Shown piece after piece: positions 16,678 through 25,982 of a stretch of 36,099 nt of DNA; positions within the stretch are counted from its first letter, which is position 1; each line of letters opens with the position of its first letter. A model generated the notes under the pieces. The model did not search any database. It saw only the letters and a list, made by a program, of their open reading frames with translations, and was not told the origin of the DNA. Source of the DNA: Methanothermococcus sp. SCGC AD-155-C09 (GTDB lineage: Archaea > AGJL01 > Methanococci > Methanococcales > Methanococcaceae); NCBI GenBank assembly GCA_019561555.1, contig JAHEQB010000079.1, forward strand, positions 1 through 36,099, written 5' to 3'. The translations under genes and the position numbers were made by a program.

Positions 16678-17214
16678 ATGGATATTATTTATTTAATAAT
16701 TAACTCATTAATATATATTCTACCTGCATATACTACAAATGCCACCGCCTGTATATTTGGAGGAGGTAGGCCCTTAGACTCAGGTAGGATGTTCATAGAT
16801 GGAAGAAGGATAATAGGAAATGGGGTTACCTACAGGGGGACCTTTTTTGGACTGTTATGTGGTGTTATTGTTGCCATTTTAGAGGGTATTTTTTTTAATT
16901 TGGATATTTTTGGAAATATTGCATTTCATTACAATATCCTTGAATGGGCATGGATTGGTTTATTGTTATCCTCGGGGGCACTATTTGGGGATATGTTAGG
17001 TAGTTTTATTAAAAGAAGATTAGGATTTGCCCAGGGAAGGCCTGTCCCCCTATTGGACCAACTTGGTTTTGTAGTATTTGCCATATTATTTGCCTATCCC
17101 TTTGCACCAATACCTTGGGATATGATTATTTTGTTGCTAATTATAACTCCATTAATACATTTACTTAGTAATATTTTGGCCTATTTATTGGGAATTAAAA
17201 AAGTATGGTGGTAA
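16678..17214 (+). CDS. carS: CDP-archaeol synthase
   Basis: CarS activates 2,3-bis-O-geranylgeranylglycerol phosphate with CTP to form CDP-archaeol in membrane lipid synthesis. This 178-residue protein is almost wholly membrane-embedded, with about five hydrophobic segments. It shows the family motifs LPAYTTNATACIFGGGRPLD near the N-terminus and GALFGDMLGSFIKRRLG (about residues 101-117) with GRPVPLLDQLGFV after it. The ATG at 16678 follows GAGGGATTTT. An in-frame TTG at 16666 falls within that ribosome binding site and is rejected. The gene stands alone. Confidence 0.92.
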   Translation: MDIIYLIINSLIYILPAYTTNATACIFGGGRPLDSGRMFIDGRRIIGNGVTYRGTFFGLLCGVIVAILEGIFFNLDIFGNIAFHYNILEWAWIGLLLSSGALFGDMLGSFIKRRLGFAQGRPVPLLDQLGFVVFAILFAYPFAPIPWDMIILLLIITPLIHLLSNILAYLLGIKKVWW

Positions 17215-17419
17215 TTTTAGTTTTAAATATATTTAAAAACAATAAAAAAATAAAGAATAATTATAATAAATGATATAAAGAAAAACGGATTAACTATAAT
17301 TAGAACTTAACTTAAATCATGTCTATTTAATAATTAAAAATAATTAAAAAAATTTAAAAAATAAAAAAATAAAAATAAAATTAATTTAAAAATATAATGA
17401 ATAATCTAAACCTTAAGAT

Positions 17420-17798
17420 AATATAAAAATAAATGCTTTAAAGTATAAAGAAAAGTAATACTTAAGGAATAGAAATTCCATACTATTCAAGGATATAAAA
17501 AAATATAGTCAAGGACAACTTTAAACCATATTTCAACATAAAAAATAAAAATAATCAATTTAAAAAATAAAAAAATAATAAAAAAATAAAAATTAAAATA
17601 AACCTAAAAAAATAATAAAATTAATCAAATCTTAAAGACATTATGAAAAAAGTAATACTTAAATTTAAGAATAATAAAAGATTTTTAAATTTTTTTAATA
17701 TATTTATTATTTTTTAAATATTCTAAAATTTTAAATTAATTTTATTAATTTTTTATTTAATTTTTTATAATATAATACAAATGTTTGTTTGGAATTAT
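17420..17798. mobile_element. Degenerate dispersed-repeat remnants (copy G)
   Basis: Arm sequences typical of the family occur at 17455-17495 (AATACTTAAGGAAT, AATTCCATACTATTC), without the core. A clear left terminus, TATAGTCAAGGACA, starts at 17504, and a weak right terminus (GTTTGGAATTATA) ends near 17798, just before the hom stop. The 590-bp gap between carS and hom otherwise holds only A/T runs. Confidence 0.4.
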
Positions 17799-17801
17799 AT
17801 T

Positions 17802-18821
17802 TTACCCCATTTTTTTACTTTTTAAATAAATATTTATAATATCACTTAAAATAGCCGAAGAGGTTTCCACATCTCCTGCTCCCCTTCCAACCACAATAAC
17901 CTCCTTTGCCAAATCAGTATTTAACATGGCCACATTTAAAGAGCCCTTTACATTCAATGGATCATCAAGGGGTATTAATTTAGGGCCTACCTCAAGTTTA
18001 TTTTCACCTACCTCCCCAATCAATTTTATAGTATATCCCCCTTTATTGGCCATGCTAAGTGCCTCAGGGGTTATTTTAGTTATTCCCTCGATATTAACAC
18101 CCCTTATTGTAACCTCCATATTCATAATGGAATTTGCCAAGATAACTATTTTTGCAGCAGTATCCAAGCCACTTATATCTTGATGAGGGTTAGTTTCTGC
18201 TATTCCAAGTTCCTGGGCTTCCTTTAATACAGTATCAAAATCAAGTTTTTCCCTTTCCATCTTTGTTAAAATATAATTTGTGGTTCCATTTAGTATTCCC
18301 TTTATCTCTGTAATCTCATTGCCAGCAAGGGTTTCCTTTGCCAAATTGATTATGGGCATTGCCCCCCCAACTGAGGCCTCATACCTAAATATTCTATCAT
18401 ATTTTTTAGCATAGGACAATAGTTCATTGAAGTATAGGGCAAGGGGCCCCTTATTTGCAGTAATTACATGTTTTCCACTTTTAAATCCCTCAATTATATA
18501 GGTCTTGGCTGGCTCTCCACTTTCTATGTTAGTGGGAGTGGCTTCAATAAGGGCATCTGCCTCGATGGATTTTATAACCTCCACTATTGGTAGGGAGGTT
18601 CCCTTTTCAGGATACTTTGATATTTTTCCAGTTTCTTCCTTAACCCTTAATGCCAATTCAAGGTCTAAACCATTTTCATCTATGGCGGCACCACTTCTAT
18701 CACAGATTGCCACTACCTTTAAATCCATGCCATATTTATTTTTAAGATATTCCTTTTTTTTTCTAATAACATTAATAACCCCTTTACCAATTATTCCAAA
18801 ACCAAGTAATATTACCTTCAT
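17802..18821 (-). CDS. hom: Homoserine dehydrogenase
   Basis: The enzyme reduces aspartate semialdehyde to homoserine for threonine and methionine synthesis. The 339-residue protein has an N-terminal Rossmann motif, VILLGFGIIGKGV. The NAD(P)-contact region VITANKGPLAL (about residues 119-129) and substrate-domain motifs YEASVGGAMPI and ILNGTTNYILT (about 181-191) follow, then PHQDISGLDTAAKIVIL. It lacks a C-terminal ACT domain, which fits the partner gene 18 bp upstream encoding a free ACT protein. The two are probably one operon. Confidence 0.93.
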   Translation of the reverse strand: MKVILLGFGIIGKGVINVIRKKKEYLKNKYGMDLKVVAICDRSGAAIDENGLDLELALRVKEETGKISKYPEKGTSLPIVEVIKSIEADALIEATPTNIESGEPAKTYIIEGFKSGKHVITANKGPLALYFNELLSYAKKYDRIFRYEASVGGAMPIINLAKETLAGNEITEIKGILNGTTNYILTKMEREKLDFDTVLKEAQELGIAETNPHQDISGLDTAAKIVILANSIMNMEVTIRGVNIEGITKITPEALSMANKGGYTIKLIGEVGENKLEVGPKLIPLDDPLNVKGSLNVAMLNTDLAKEVIVVGRGAGDVETSSAILSDIINIYLKSKKMG

Positions 18822-18839
18822 ACTTTCTCCTCTATTTTA

Positions 18840-19319
18840 TTAAAAAGATTTAATAAATAATAAGTTTTTCTCCTTAGATAGTTTATCAAGTTCATTGTAT
18901 AAATCATTTAATTTTTCAGAATCCACTATTATTTTCATTCTTGCAGAGGACTCTTTAAATGGATCAGGCATTGAAAGATCTAAATCTATCACTAATCCAT
19001 ATTTATTCAATCTATCAATGGTATCCCTTATATCTGTATCTACCACATGACCAATAACAACTAAATCTATGTCCCTTTTTCTAATGGAGTTATTTACCTT
19101 TGTAATTATGACATCTAACTTCTCAAGTTCATCTATCATTTCATTTAATGTCTTATCCTCCAAACCATCTACAACCAACCTTACAGGAATCCTACCATCT
19201 ACTTTCTTTTCCCTTAAATGTATTACACTATGAATATTTATACCCATTTTTGATATGGGGGTTAATGCCTTTATTAGTTCTCCAGGGGCATCCTTTAATT
19301 CCAAATCTAAGATAATCAT
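18840..19319 (-). CDS. ACT-domain protein, likely regulator of homoserine dehydrogenase
   Basis: This 159-residue protein has an N-terminal ACT domain (IILDLELKDAPGELIKAL, then INIHSVIHLREKK). A second region (about residues 80-159) contains DIDLVVIGHVVDTDIRDTID and a second ACT-like beta-alpha pattern. ACT domains bind amino acids and control enzymes. The gene precedes hom by 18 bp, and hom lacks its own ACT domain, so it may sense threonine or a related amino acid for that step; this is inference. AGGTGA lies upstream of the ATG. Confidence 0.75.
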   Translation of the reverse strand: MIILDLELKDAPGELIKALTPISKMGINIHSVIHLREKKVDGRIPVRLVVDGLEDKTLNEMIDELEKLDVIITKVNNSIRKRDIDLVVIGHVVDTDIRDTIDRLNKYGLVIDLDLSMPDPFKESSARMKIIVDSEKLNDLYNELDKLSKEKNLLFIKSF

Positions 19320-19613
19320 AACATCACCTTACTTAAAGGGATAGGCTAATTTCTTTTACTTAGATACTTCAATTTTTCTAATTAAAATATTATTTTTTAT
19401 AATTATAATTTATATATTATTATAGATCATTTAATTAAAAAATTATTTATTATAAAAGATATAAAATCATATATAGAATAAAATTAGGTTTATTAAAAAT
19501 AAAAATATAAAAACATTATTAAAATAAAATAATTATATAATAAAAAATATTTATAAAGTTATCAAAAAAATTAATAAAGTGCAAAAATAATATAAATAAA
19601 AAATTAAATAAAT

Positions 19614-19995
19614 TATAATCAAGTACATAAATATTTTAAACATATAATCTTAAAATAAATATATACTAAAAAACAAAACATAATAGATAATTATTTTAAT
19701 TCTTTATTTTAGATAATATATCTTTTATAATACTCATCTTGTCAAAGGATTCGATTTGCTTCCCTAGTGCTTAACATCAAAGAAATATTATAGGATTTTT
19801 ACTTTTTATGGTTTCATTCCTTACAAGTATTTTAAATTCTTAGATTATTTGTTTTATTTTTTATATTCTTATTTTTTTTTTAATTATTTAATTATTAATT
19901 AATTTTTTATTCAATATTTTATAATTTTATATGAAATTCAATTGAAATTAAAAATATTTTTTTAAAATTATAAAATATTATATTCTTTACAAATC
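19614..19995 (+). mobile_element. Dispersed repeat copy H
   Basis: The left terminus TATAATCAAGTACATAAA starts at 19614 and continues with the shared inner TTTTAAACATATA. The core variant CCTAGTGCTTAA is near 19763-19774, preceded by GTCAAAGGATTC as in copy B and followed by GGATTTTTACTTTTTATG. The right end (ATTATATTCTTTAC) is near 19995. It occupies about half of the 784-bp divergent gap between the ACT gene and the ABC-class ATPase gene. Confidence 0.6.
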
Positions 19996-20103
19996 TAATG
20001 ATTTATACTTTTTTTATTTTTTAATTTATTTAAATAATCTATATTTTAATAATTTATTTTATATTATATGTTGTTTTATATAACCCATAAAATTAGGGAA
20101 ATA

Positions 20104-21435
20104 ATGAAAACCTGGCAATTTATAGAAGAGGTTATAAAATACATTGGCACATCCAATTTAAATAGGGAATCCCTAAAATCCCCAAATAGAAATAAGTTAT
20201 TCTATGCCAGTGAGCAGGGAGATAAAAAAATAAAGGTAGTCTTACCCTTCATTTTTAGAAGGGAGGATTTAATTAATTTAAATAAATATGGACTTGAAGG
20301 AAGTACCTCCAAGATTATTGAATATATAAAGGAAAAAATGAGAAAAGGAAAATTCCCCCAATTATCAGGAAACCTTGGAAGGAGGTACAGGGAACTTTAC
20401 GAACCCCTTACTGTGGTAAATTGTGATATGAACATTGGAAGTAATCTATGGAGGGCAGATAGGTATAACTACATAGAGGGGGATAGAATACATCTACTTC
20501 TTAGGATGGTGTTTAAAGAGAAAAATCCCAAAGAAATAGGAAGGAAAATAGATGAACTATCCCAAGAATTGGCAGAATACATAGAAAAAATTCCATACAA
20601 TCCCTTGGAAAGGGAAAATATAAACATAATAAATCAGAAGGATTTAAGAAATAAATTAGATGATTTAGGTTTAGTATCATTTATAGGAGATAACTCAAAA
20701 CCTGCAAGGAGTTATACTCCAATTAGAAGACATTTTAGAATTGCTGGGCCTAAGGAGGGGGCCAATATACCCTTTATAACTCCAAAGGAGTTAAACCCTG
20801 TAGAGGTGGAACTATACGATGGAACTATAATTACTGGCTTAGGTATTCAAAAAAAAGAGGTATTTATCATAACTGGAAGAAATGCCCAGGGGAAAACTAC
20901 CCTACTTGAGGGAATAGAGAGTGGGCAGGATGATCACCTCATAGGGGATGGAAGGGAGTATATAATCACTACAAGGAACCTATCCAAATCTACAACAGGT
21001 ACTATGGAGATGCATGGTTGTGATATTAGTTTATTCTTTGAAAAACTACCAAAGGGATTAAATGGTACTCCAAAGAATGTTATTGGAAGGGCCTCAGGCT
21101 CCATGACTATGGCCTATATGATACAAGGAGCCATGGCAAGGGGCGTGGATTTAATACTCATAGATGAGGATAATTCTGCAGTAAATTTACTTGTAAATGG
21201 TTTGCTATCCAATTGGTTTGAGGGGGTAAAGCCCCTTTCAGAGATCATATTAAAGGAAAGGGAGAAGTTAAGTTGTGGATTCATCATAACCACAAGTAGT
21301 TTGGATTTACTAACTGCTGCAGGGGATAGGGCAATATACTTAGAGGACCATAGAGTTAAGTATTTGGATTTGAAGTATTTTAGAAGGGAACTTAGTAAGT
21401 ACTATTTAAGGTTAAGTAAGGAATTGGAGAATTAA
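20104..21435 (+). CDS. ABC-class ATPase of the COG3044 type
   Basis: This 443-residue protein resembles the 'predicted ATPase of the ABC class' family. It has a long N-terminal domain (with GRRYRELYEPLTVVNCDMN), Walker A GRNAQGKTT (about residues 258-266), a signature-like RASGSMTMAYMIQGA and Walker B LILIDEDNSAVNLL (about 350-363). Members usually read DEDTSATNF there, so NSAVNL is a variant. No transmembrane segment is visible, so it is not a transporter. The biological role is unknown. The ATG at 20104 is chosen for AGGGA just upstream over an ATG at 20068 without one. The U32-family gene follows by 72 bp on the same strand. Confidence 0.75.
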   Translation: MKTWQFIEEVIKYIGTSNLNRESLKSPNRNKLFYASEQGDKKIKVVLPFIFRREDLINLNKYGLEGSTSKIIEYIKEKMRKGKFPQLSGNLGRRYRELYEPLTVVNCDMNIGSNLWRADRYNYIEGDRIHLLLRMVFKEKNPKEIGRKIDELSQELAEYIEKIPYNPLERENINIINQKDLRNKLDDLGLVSFIGDNSKPARSYTPIRRHFRIAGPKEGANIPFITPKELNPVEVELYDGTIITGLGIQKKEVFIITGRNAQGKTTLLEGIESGQDDHLIGDGREYIITTRNLSKSTTGTMEMHGCDISLFFEKLPKGLNGTPKNVIGRASGSMTMAYMIQGAMARGVDLILIDEDNSAVNLLVNGLLSNWFEGVKPLSEIILKEREKLSCGFIITTSSLDLLTAAGDRAIYLEDHRVKYLDLKYFRRELSKYYLRLSKELEN

Positions 21436-21507
21436 GAAATAGGTAATTAAGAAATTGGGTATTAATAAATTAGGGAATTAATACATAAAAATATAATGGG
21501 TGATAAT

Positions 21508-22740
21508 ATGGTGGAATTACTATCTCCTGCAGGGGATTTAACCTGTTTAAAGACGGCAATTGACTATGGAGCAGATGGGGTATATTGTGGATTAAAGGAA
21601 TTCAATATGAGAATAACATCTAAGAACTTCAGTAGAGAGGAATTAAAAGAGGGAGTAAAGATTGCAAAGGACAACAATAAAAGAATCTACCTCTGTTTAA
21701 ACACAGTAATATATGAAAATGATCTAAGAAAGTTAAAGGATGTTTTAGAATTTGCAGTTGAATCAGAGGTGGATGCCATTATAGTTAGTGATTTGGGAGT
21801 AATGTCCTTAGCCAAAGATTATGGTCTTAGGATACATGCAAGTGTTCAAAGTAATATTACCAACTCCCTAAGTGCCAAATTTTATAGAAAGTTTGCAAAG
21901 AGGATTATACTATCCAGGGAATTAACACTGAATCAAATAAAGGATATTAGGGAGAAATTAAAAGGGGAAAACATAGACTTGGAATTGGAAGGTTTTGTTC
22001 ATGGGGCACTCTGCGTGGCAATAAGTGGAAGGTGCTTTTTAAGTTCCTATCTATTTAATAGAAATGCAAACTGTGGAGATTGCCTCCAACCCTGTAGAAG
22101 AAGATGGAAATTGATAAATGAGCACCACGATGGAACCCATGAGTTAATCTGTGAGGGGAAGTTTCTCCTATCTCCCAAGGACCTATGTATGGTAGAACAC
22201 ATACCAGAACTTATGGGAGTACTGGATAGTTTTAAAATTGAGGGCAGAGGTAAGAATGCCGACTATGTAATGAGAACTGTTAAGACCTATAGGGAGGCCA
22301 TAGACTCTGTACTGGATGGAACCTATCATGAAAAAATACCTTACTTTAAAAAGGAACTTCTTAAATCTTACAATAGGGAGTATGACACAGGGTTTTATTT
22401 TAGAGATAGGGAGAATAAACAGGATTTTCAATACCATATTGAGGGGAATGCCTCCCCCTATAAAAAAGTAGAGATTGGGGCTGTAGTGAATTTCTACAAG
22501 AGGGTAGGGGTGGCAGAGATTAAACTTTCAAGGGATTTAAAGGTGGGAGATACTATACTTATAATGGGAAGGAAAACAGGCTGTATAGAGGAGAGAGTTG
22601 AATCTATGGAAATAGATCATAGGCCTGTAAAGATTGGTAGAAAGGGGGAGAGTGTTGGAGTTAAGATTAAGGGTATTGCAAGGGAAAATGATAGAGTTTT
22701 TGTTCTAATTAAAAATAATGAAAATAAAAATAAAAAATAA
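21508..22740 (+). CDS. Peptidase U32 family protein
   Basis: This 410-residue protein begins VELLSPAGDLTCLKTAIDYG, the TIM-barrel start of U32 proteins. The hallmark region is GFVHGALCVAISGRCFLSSY, followed by RNANCGDCLQPCRRRW (about residues 164-200). Its cysteines match those implicated in iron-sulfur binding in tRNA/rRNA hydroxylation members such as TrhP and RlhA. A C-terminal beta-rich domain follows (from about residue 320). Despite the family name, an RNA-modifying role is as likely as proteolysis. The start at 21508 is chosen because GGGTGATAAT immediately precedes it; an ATG at 21496 overlaps that site. Confidence 0.82.
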   Translation: MVELLSPAGDLTCLKTAIDYGADGVYCGLKEFNMRITSKNFSREELKEGVKIAKDNNKRIYLCLNTVIYENDLRKLKDVLEFAVESEVDAIIVSDLGVMSLAKDYGLRIHASVQSNITNSLSAKFYRKFAKRIILSRELTLNQIKDIREKLKGENIDLELEGFVHGALCVAISGRCFLSSYLFNRNANCGDCLQPCRRRWKLINEHHDGTHELICEGKFLLSPKDLCMVEHIPELMGVLDSFKIEGRGKNADYVMRTVKTYREAIDSVLDGTYHEKIPYFKKELLKSYNREYDTGFYFRDRENKQDFQYHIEGNASPYKKVEIGAVVNFYKRVGVAEIKLSRDLKVGDTILIMGRKTGCIEERVESMEIDHRPVKIGRKGESVGVKIKGIARENDRVFVLIKNNENKNKK

Positions 22741-22854
22741 AATTTATAAAAAATAATTAAAAATAAAATAAATGGATAAAAATAAAAAATTTAAAAAATA
22801 ATAATTAAATTAAAAAAATAAAATAATAAAATAATAAGAGAAAAAATATAAATA

Positions 22855-23037
22855 TTTTAAGATATATGAGAAATAAATACTTAAGATATAAGAAAAATAA
22901 AATACCTAAAAGATAGAATTCCTTACTATTATCCTCCTTCCTCTTACACCCCTAAGCACTGGAGTTGAAGAGAAAATCCTTTAAGTATGAGATTACTATG
23001 TTCAGAATAAGTTTAAAACATTATATGCTTTGCTATA
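22855..23037 (-). mobile_element. Dispersed repeat copy I
   Basis: The core CCAGTGCTTAGG is on the minus strand (22962-22951), with TTTTCTCTTCAACT before and GGGTGTAAGAGGAAGGAGG after it. The outer end at 23037 reads inward TATAGCAAAGCATATAAT, then TTTTAAACTTATT, a good terminus match. The other end is not distinct within the A-rich sequence after the U32-family gene. Confidence 0.6.
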
Positions 23038-23044
23038 CATGGTT

Positions 23045-23466
23045 AAGGACATATCCAGATAAGATAATATTAATATAAATTATAATAAAAAAATATTAAT
23101 GCCCTTAAATAAGAATTAAAAAAATAAAATAATTATAAAAAAATAATAATTTATATTAAATAAAAAAATAATAAAAAATCATTAAAAAGAGAAAATTTCT
23201 TCCAATACTCCTAAGTACAATAGGATAATTTATTTATAATTATTTATTTATAATTTATTTCTTATTATCTCTTTAATGCTTTTATATAGAGTATTTAAGG
23301 GAGATGGTTTTTTATTTTTATATTATTCTTTATTCTTTTTCTTATTTTTATTTTATTTTTTATATTTATTATCTTTTTAATTTTAAATTCATTTTATCTA
23401 TTTGTCTTTCTTTTTATTATAATAATTTTTATATTTTTTTGATCATATTTCTTTCTGGACATGCCT
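23045..23466. repeat. Possible second element with inverted ends
   Basis: AGGACATATCCAGATAAG (23047-23064) at the left and CTTTCTGGACATGCCT (23451-23466) at the right are imperfect reverse complements. A related sequence, CTTATCTGGACATACCT, lies at about 616-632 next to the IS terminus. The interior is A/T-rich with a truncated CCTAAGTAC-like core near 23210. Boundaries are tentative. Confidence 0.35.
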
Positions 23467-23467
23467 A

Positions 23468-23534
23468 TTAACTTTTAAAGTTAATTTTTTTAACCATTAC
23501 ATCCAAAGGGAGAGTAGAATCTGCATCTTACTTT
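23468..23534 (-). repeat. Second dispersed repeat, copy 2
   Basis: Read on the minus strand this matches 5781-5845: AAGTAAGAT at the start, a pyrimidine-rich middle, then GTTAAAAAAATTAACTTT. See the entry at 5781. Confidence 0.5.
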
Positions 23535-23559
23535 AACATACTGAGTGCTCTTGTTAGTT

Positions 23560-23690
23560 AATTCTTTATGATCTTTTCTTGCATCTTCTTAGGTATAATA
23601 TCCTGGTTATACCCTCTGTCTCTGCCACTTTTTAACATTCTTTTCTCCAAAGGGATGATTTATAAAAAATTTTTTAGGAATTTATGTTTT
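23560..23690 (-). pseudogene. Short degraded transposase fragment
   Basis: On the minus strand, FFINHPFGEKNVKK and, one frame over, VAETEGITRILYLRRCKK align with FIKHPYKEMKVKKAAGAIGV and YVYLKKW of the IS630-like remnant at the left edge. A frameshift separates the two parts and a stop follows at once. Only about 40 codons are left. The rest of 23690-23818 is T-rich with nothing recognisable. Confidence 0.45.
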
Positions 23691-23818
23691 TTTTAGATTT
23701 CTATCTATTTATCTCTTTTTCTATTGTTTTATTATTTTTATGAATCTCTTTTCTATCTATTTATTTTTTTATTTTTTATTAATCTTATTATATTTTTTTA
23801 TTTTTATTCTTATCCCAC

Positions 23819-25069
23819 TTAAACAAAACTCTCCAACTCCTCTAACTTTACACTTTTCTGTTCTCCAGTTTTCATATCCTTTAAGGATACCCTACCCTCT
23901 TCAAGTTCCCTCTCCCCAATAATTATAACCTTGGATATTCCAATGGTATTGGCATAGTTAAGTGCCTTGTTTAACTTCCTGTTCATGAGATCTACCTCTA
24001 CCACTTTGCCCCCTTTCCTAAGTTCATCTGCAATCCTTAGGGATCTCTTAAGTAGATTTTTATCCTTTTTAGCAGGTACAATAAGTATTGATTCCTCCTT
24101 AATCTCAAAATCATCAATGTTTAACATGATCCTATCAAAACCATAGGCAAAACCAACTGCAGGAGTAGGCTTCCCTCCAAATAGTTCTATTAAATTATCA
24201 TATCTTCCCCCGCCACATACCTGTCTCGCTCCTTCCTTTTTTCCATATATCTCAAAGACCATTCCAGTGTAATAATCCAAACCCCTTGCTATTCCAAAAT
24301 TTACTATAATATTCTCGTATTTTACAAAGTCCAATATCTCCTCTAAGTTTTCCAGGGCTTGAAGGGAGAGAGGATAGTCCTTTAAAATTTCCTTTAATTC
24401 ATTTATTATATCTCTATCCCCTTTAAAGTTCAGTAAATTGAATATGGCCTCCTTTAACTCCTCAGGGGATTCAATATCACAAAGATAGTCTTCAAGGCCC
24501 CCATAATCCTCCTTATCAATTAACCTTCTTATTTTTAACTCCCTATCCTCAGATAGATCGAATCTTTTAAATATGCCCTTTAGTACTCCAAGATGACCTA
24601 TATTTATTTCATAATCCATATCTATGGCATTTAGGCCATCCATGGATAGGTTTATAATCTCGGCATCTGCTATTGGGTATTCACTACCAATTAACTCACA
24701 ACCCATCTGCCAAAATTCCCTGTATCTACCTGCCTGGGGGTTTTCATATCTAAAACAGTTTGCAAAATAGTACAGTTTTAAGGGTTTAGGTAGGTTTTTA
24801 AGTTCATTTAAATAGAATCTAACAACTGAGGAGGTAACTTCAGGTCTAAGGCCCATCTCTCTATTTCCATGGTCCTTAAATACAAAGAGTTGCTTTCTAA
24901 TATCCTCCCCAGTTTTTTTGGAGAGTAGTTGAAAACTTTCAAATGTGGGAGTAAGTATCTCTTTAAAGTTATAGGTTTCAAATACTTTCCTAAGTTTTTT
25001 TTCTATGATTCTTCTTTTTTTCATCTCCATAGGCAAAAAGTCCCTTGTTCCCTTTGGTTTATTAAACAT
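23819..25069 (-). CDS. hisS: Histidyl-tRNA synthetase
   Basis: This is a class II synthetase of 416 residues. Visible are [12 protein letters not shown] at the N-terminus, [13 protein letters not shown], motif 2 [20 protein letters not shown] (about residues 107-126), the histidine-specific [16 protein letters not shown] (about 259-274) and [15 protein letters not shown]. Motif 3 [11 protein letters not shown] follows, and then a C-terminal anticodon-binding domain (from about residue 325). Length is normal. The gene is convergent with the U32-family gene and has no close same-strand partner except the MIP18-like gene about 107 bp upstream. Confidence 0.95.
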   Translation of the reverse strand: MFNKPKGTRDFLPMEMKKRRIIEKKLRKVFETYNFKEILTPTFESFQLLSKKTGEDIRKQLFVFKDHGNREMGLRPEVTSSVVRFYLNELKNLPKPLKLYYFANCFRYENPQAGRYREFWQMGCELIGSEYPIADAEIINLSMDGLNAIDMDYEINIGHLGVLKGIFKRFDLSEDRELKIRRLIDKEDYGGLEDYLCDIESPEELKEAIFNLLNFKGDRDIINELKEILKDYPLSLQALENLEEILDFVKYENIIVNFGIARGLDYYTGMVFEIYGKKEGARQVCGGGRYDNLIELFGGKPTPAVGFAYGFDRIMLNIDDFEIKEESILIVPAKKDKNLLKRSLRIADELRKGGKVVEVDLMNRKLNKALNYANTIGISKVIIIGERELEEGRVSLKDMKTGEQKSVKLEELESFV

Positions 25070-25176
25070 TGTTCCACCTATATTAAAAAAACAAAGTTAT
25101 AAAAAATAATTAATAAAAAATAATATTTTAAATTATTTAAAATTATAAAAAAAATAAAAAATAAAGTGAATGATTT

Positions 25177-25458
25177 TTATTTATTTATCATATTATTAAG
25201 TTCCTCTTCCATCATATGGCCCTTTACAGTTACTTTTACATCTTTTACACCTTTGATTTTCTTAACAACATCCTTTGAACTCATCGCCATTCCCATTACA
25301 CTCATGCATGCTGGATTTGTAGGTATCAATTCAAATGAAACGTTATTTTCCTCGTCTATCTCTATGTTTTTTATTAATCCCATATCCACTATACTGATTC
25401 CCATGTGAGGATCTGCAACCTTTTTTAATGCATTTAATACATCATCCTTAGTTACCAT
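25177..25458 (-). CDS. MIP18/DUF59-family protein, iron-sulfur assembly factor
   Basis: This 93-residue protein consists of one MIP18 domain: VLNALKKVADPHMGISIVDM (about residues 7-26) with the usual DPxxxxxxVDMGLI pattern, then IPTNPACMSVMGMA with the conserved cysteine (about residue 51). Archaeal and bacterial relatives (SufT-like) help insert iron-sulfur clusters. That would suit an organism rich in iron-sulfur enzymes, but direct partners cannot be named. AGGTGATAT precedes the ATG. Confidence 0.8.
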   Translation of the reverse strand: MVTKDDVLNALKKVADPHMGISIVDMGLIKNIEIDEENNVSFELIPTNPACMSVMGMAMSSKDVVKKIKGVKDVKVTVKGHMMEEELNNMINK

Positions 25459-25609
25459 AATATCACCTTAATAAAAAATATTTTTATAATGATTTTTTAA
25501 TATTTTTACTTATTTTTTTAAGTACTTTAACTTATTGTTTATATTTTTTTAATTTTTAATGGTGTTGATATTTTTTTTATTGTTTTTAATAATGTTTTAT
25601 GTTTTATTT

Positions 25610-25830
25610 TGATTAAATATGATCTTAACTATAATACCTTGTATATGGGTAAAAAAGACATTATGTTATAGGAAGAAATATTTTAAAGTCCTACCTTGTT
25701 AAGTATAACTTTCATAATGTTCTTCTGTAAAGAAAATCCTTCTGCTCTTAGTATTTAGGGTATTAAGAGGATAATATAGGATTTTTACTTTTTTAATGTA
25801 TTTACTCCCTTTCTAAGTTTTAAAATCCTA
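25610..25830 (+). mobile_element. Dispersed repeat copy J
   Basis: The diverged core CTTAGTATTTAGG (25747-25759) is preceded by GTAAAGAAAATCCTTC and followed by GGATTTTTACTTTTTTAATG and the T-rich tail of the subfamily. A weak left terminus (ATATGATCTTAACTATA) lies at 25618-25634. The element fills much of the 525-bp gap between the MIP18-like gene and the aspS stop. Confidence 0.5.
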
Positions 25831-25982
25831 ATTATTTTATTCTTAATTTAATTATTTTTTAATTTTTTATATTATTTTTAATTTTTTAAATTATTATTTT
25901 AATTATTTTATTTTTTATGGATTTATTATAGATATTTTTATTTAAAACTATATCTATCTTATTCATATTCAAAATAAAATAT

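Noticed and set aside
23740-23922. Plus-strand ORF of 60 codons with a hydrophobic start
   Set aside because: It is a T-run translation that runs into the 3' end of hisS on the other strand, with no ribosome binding site.
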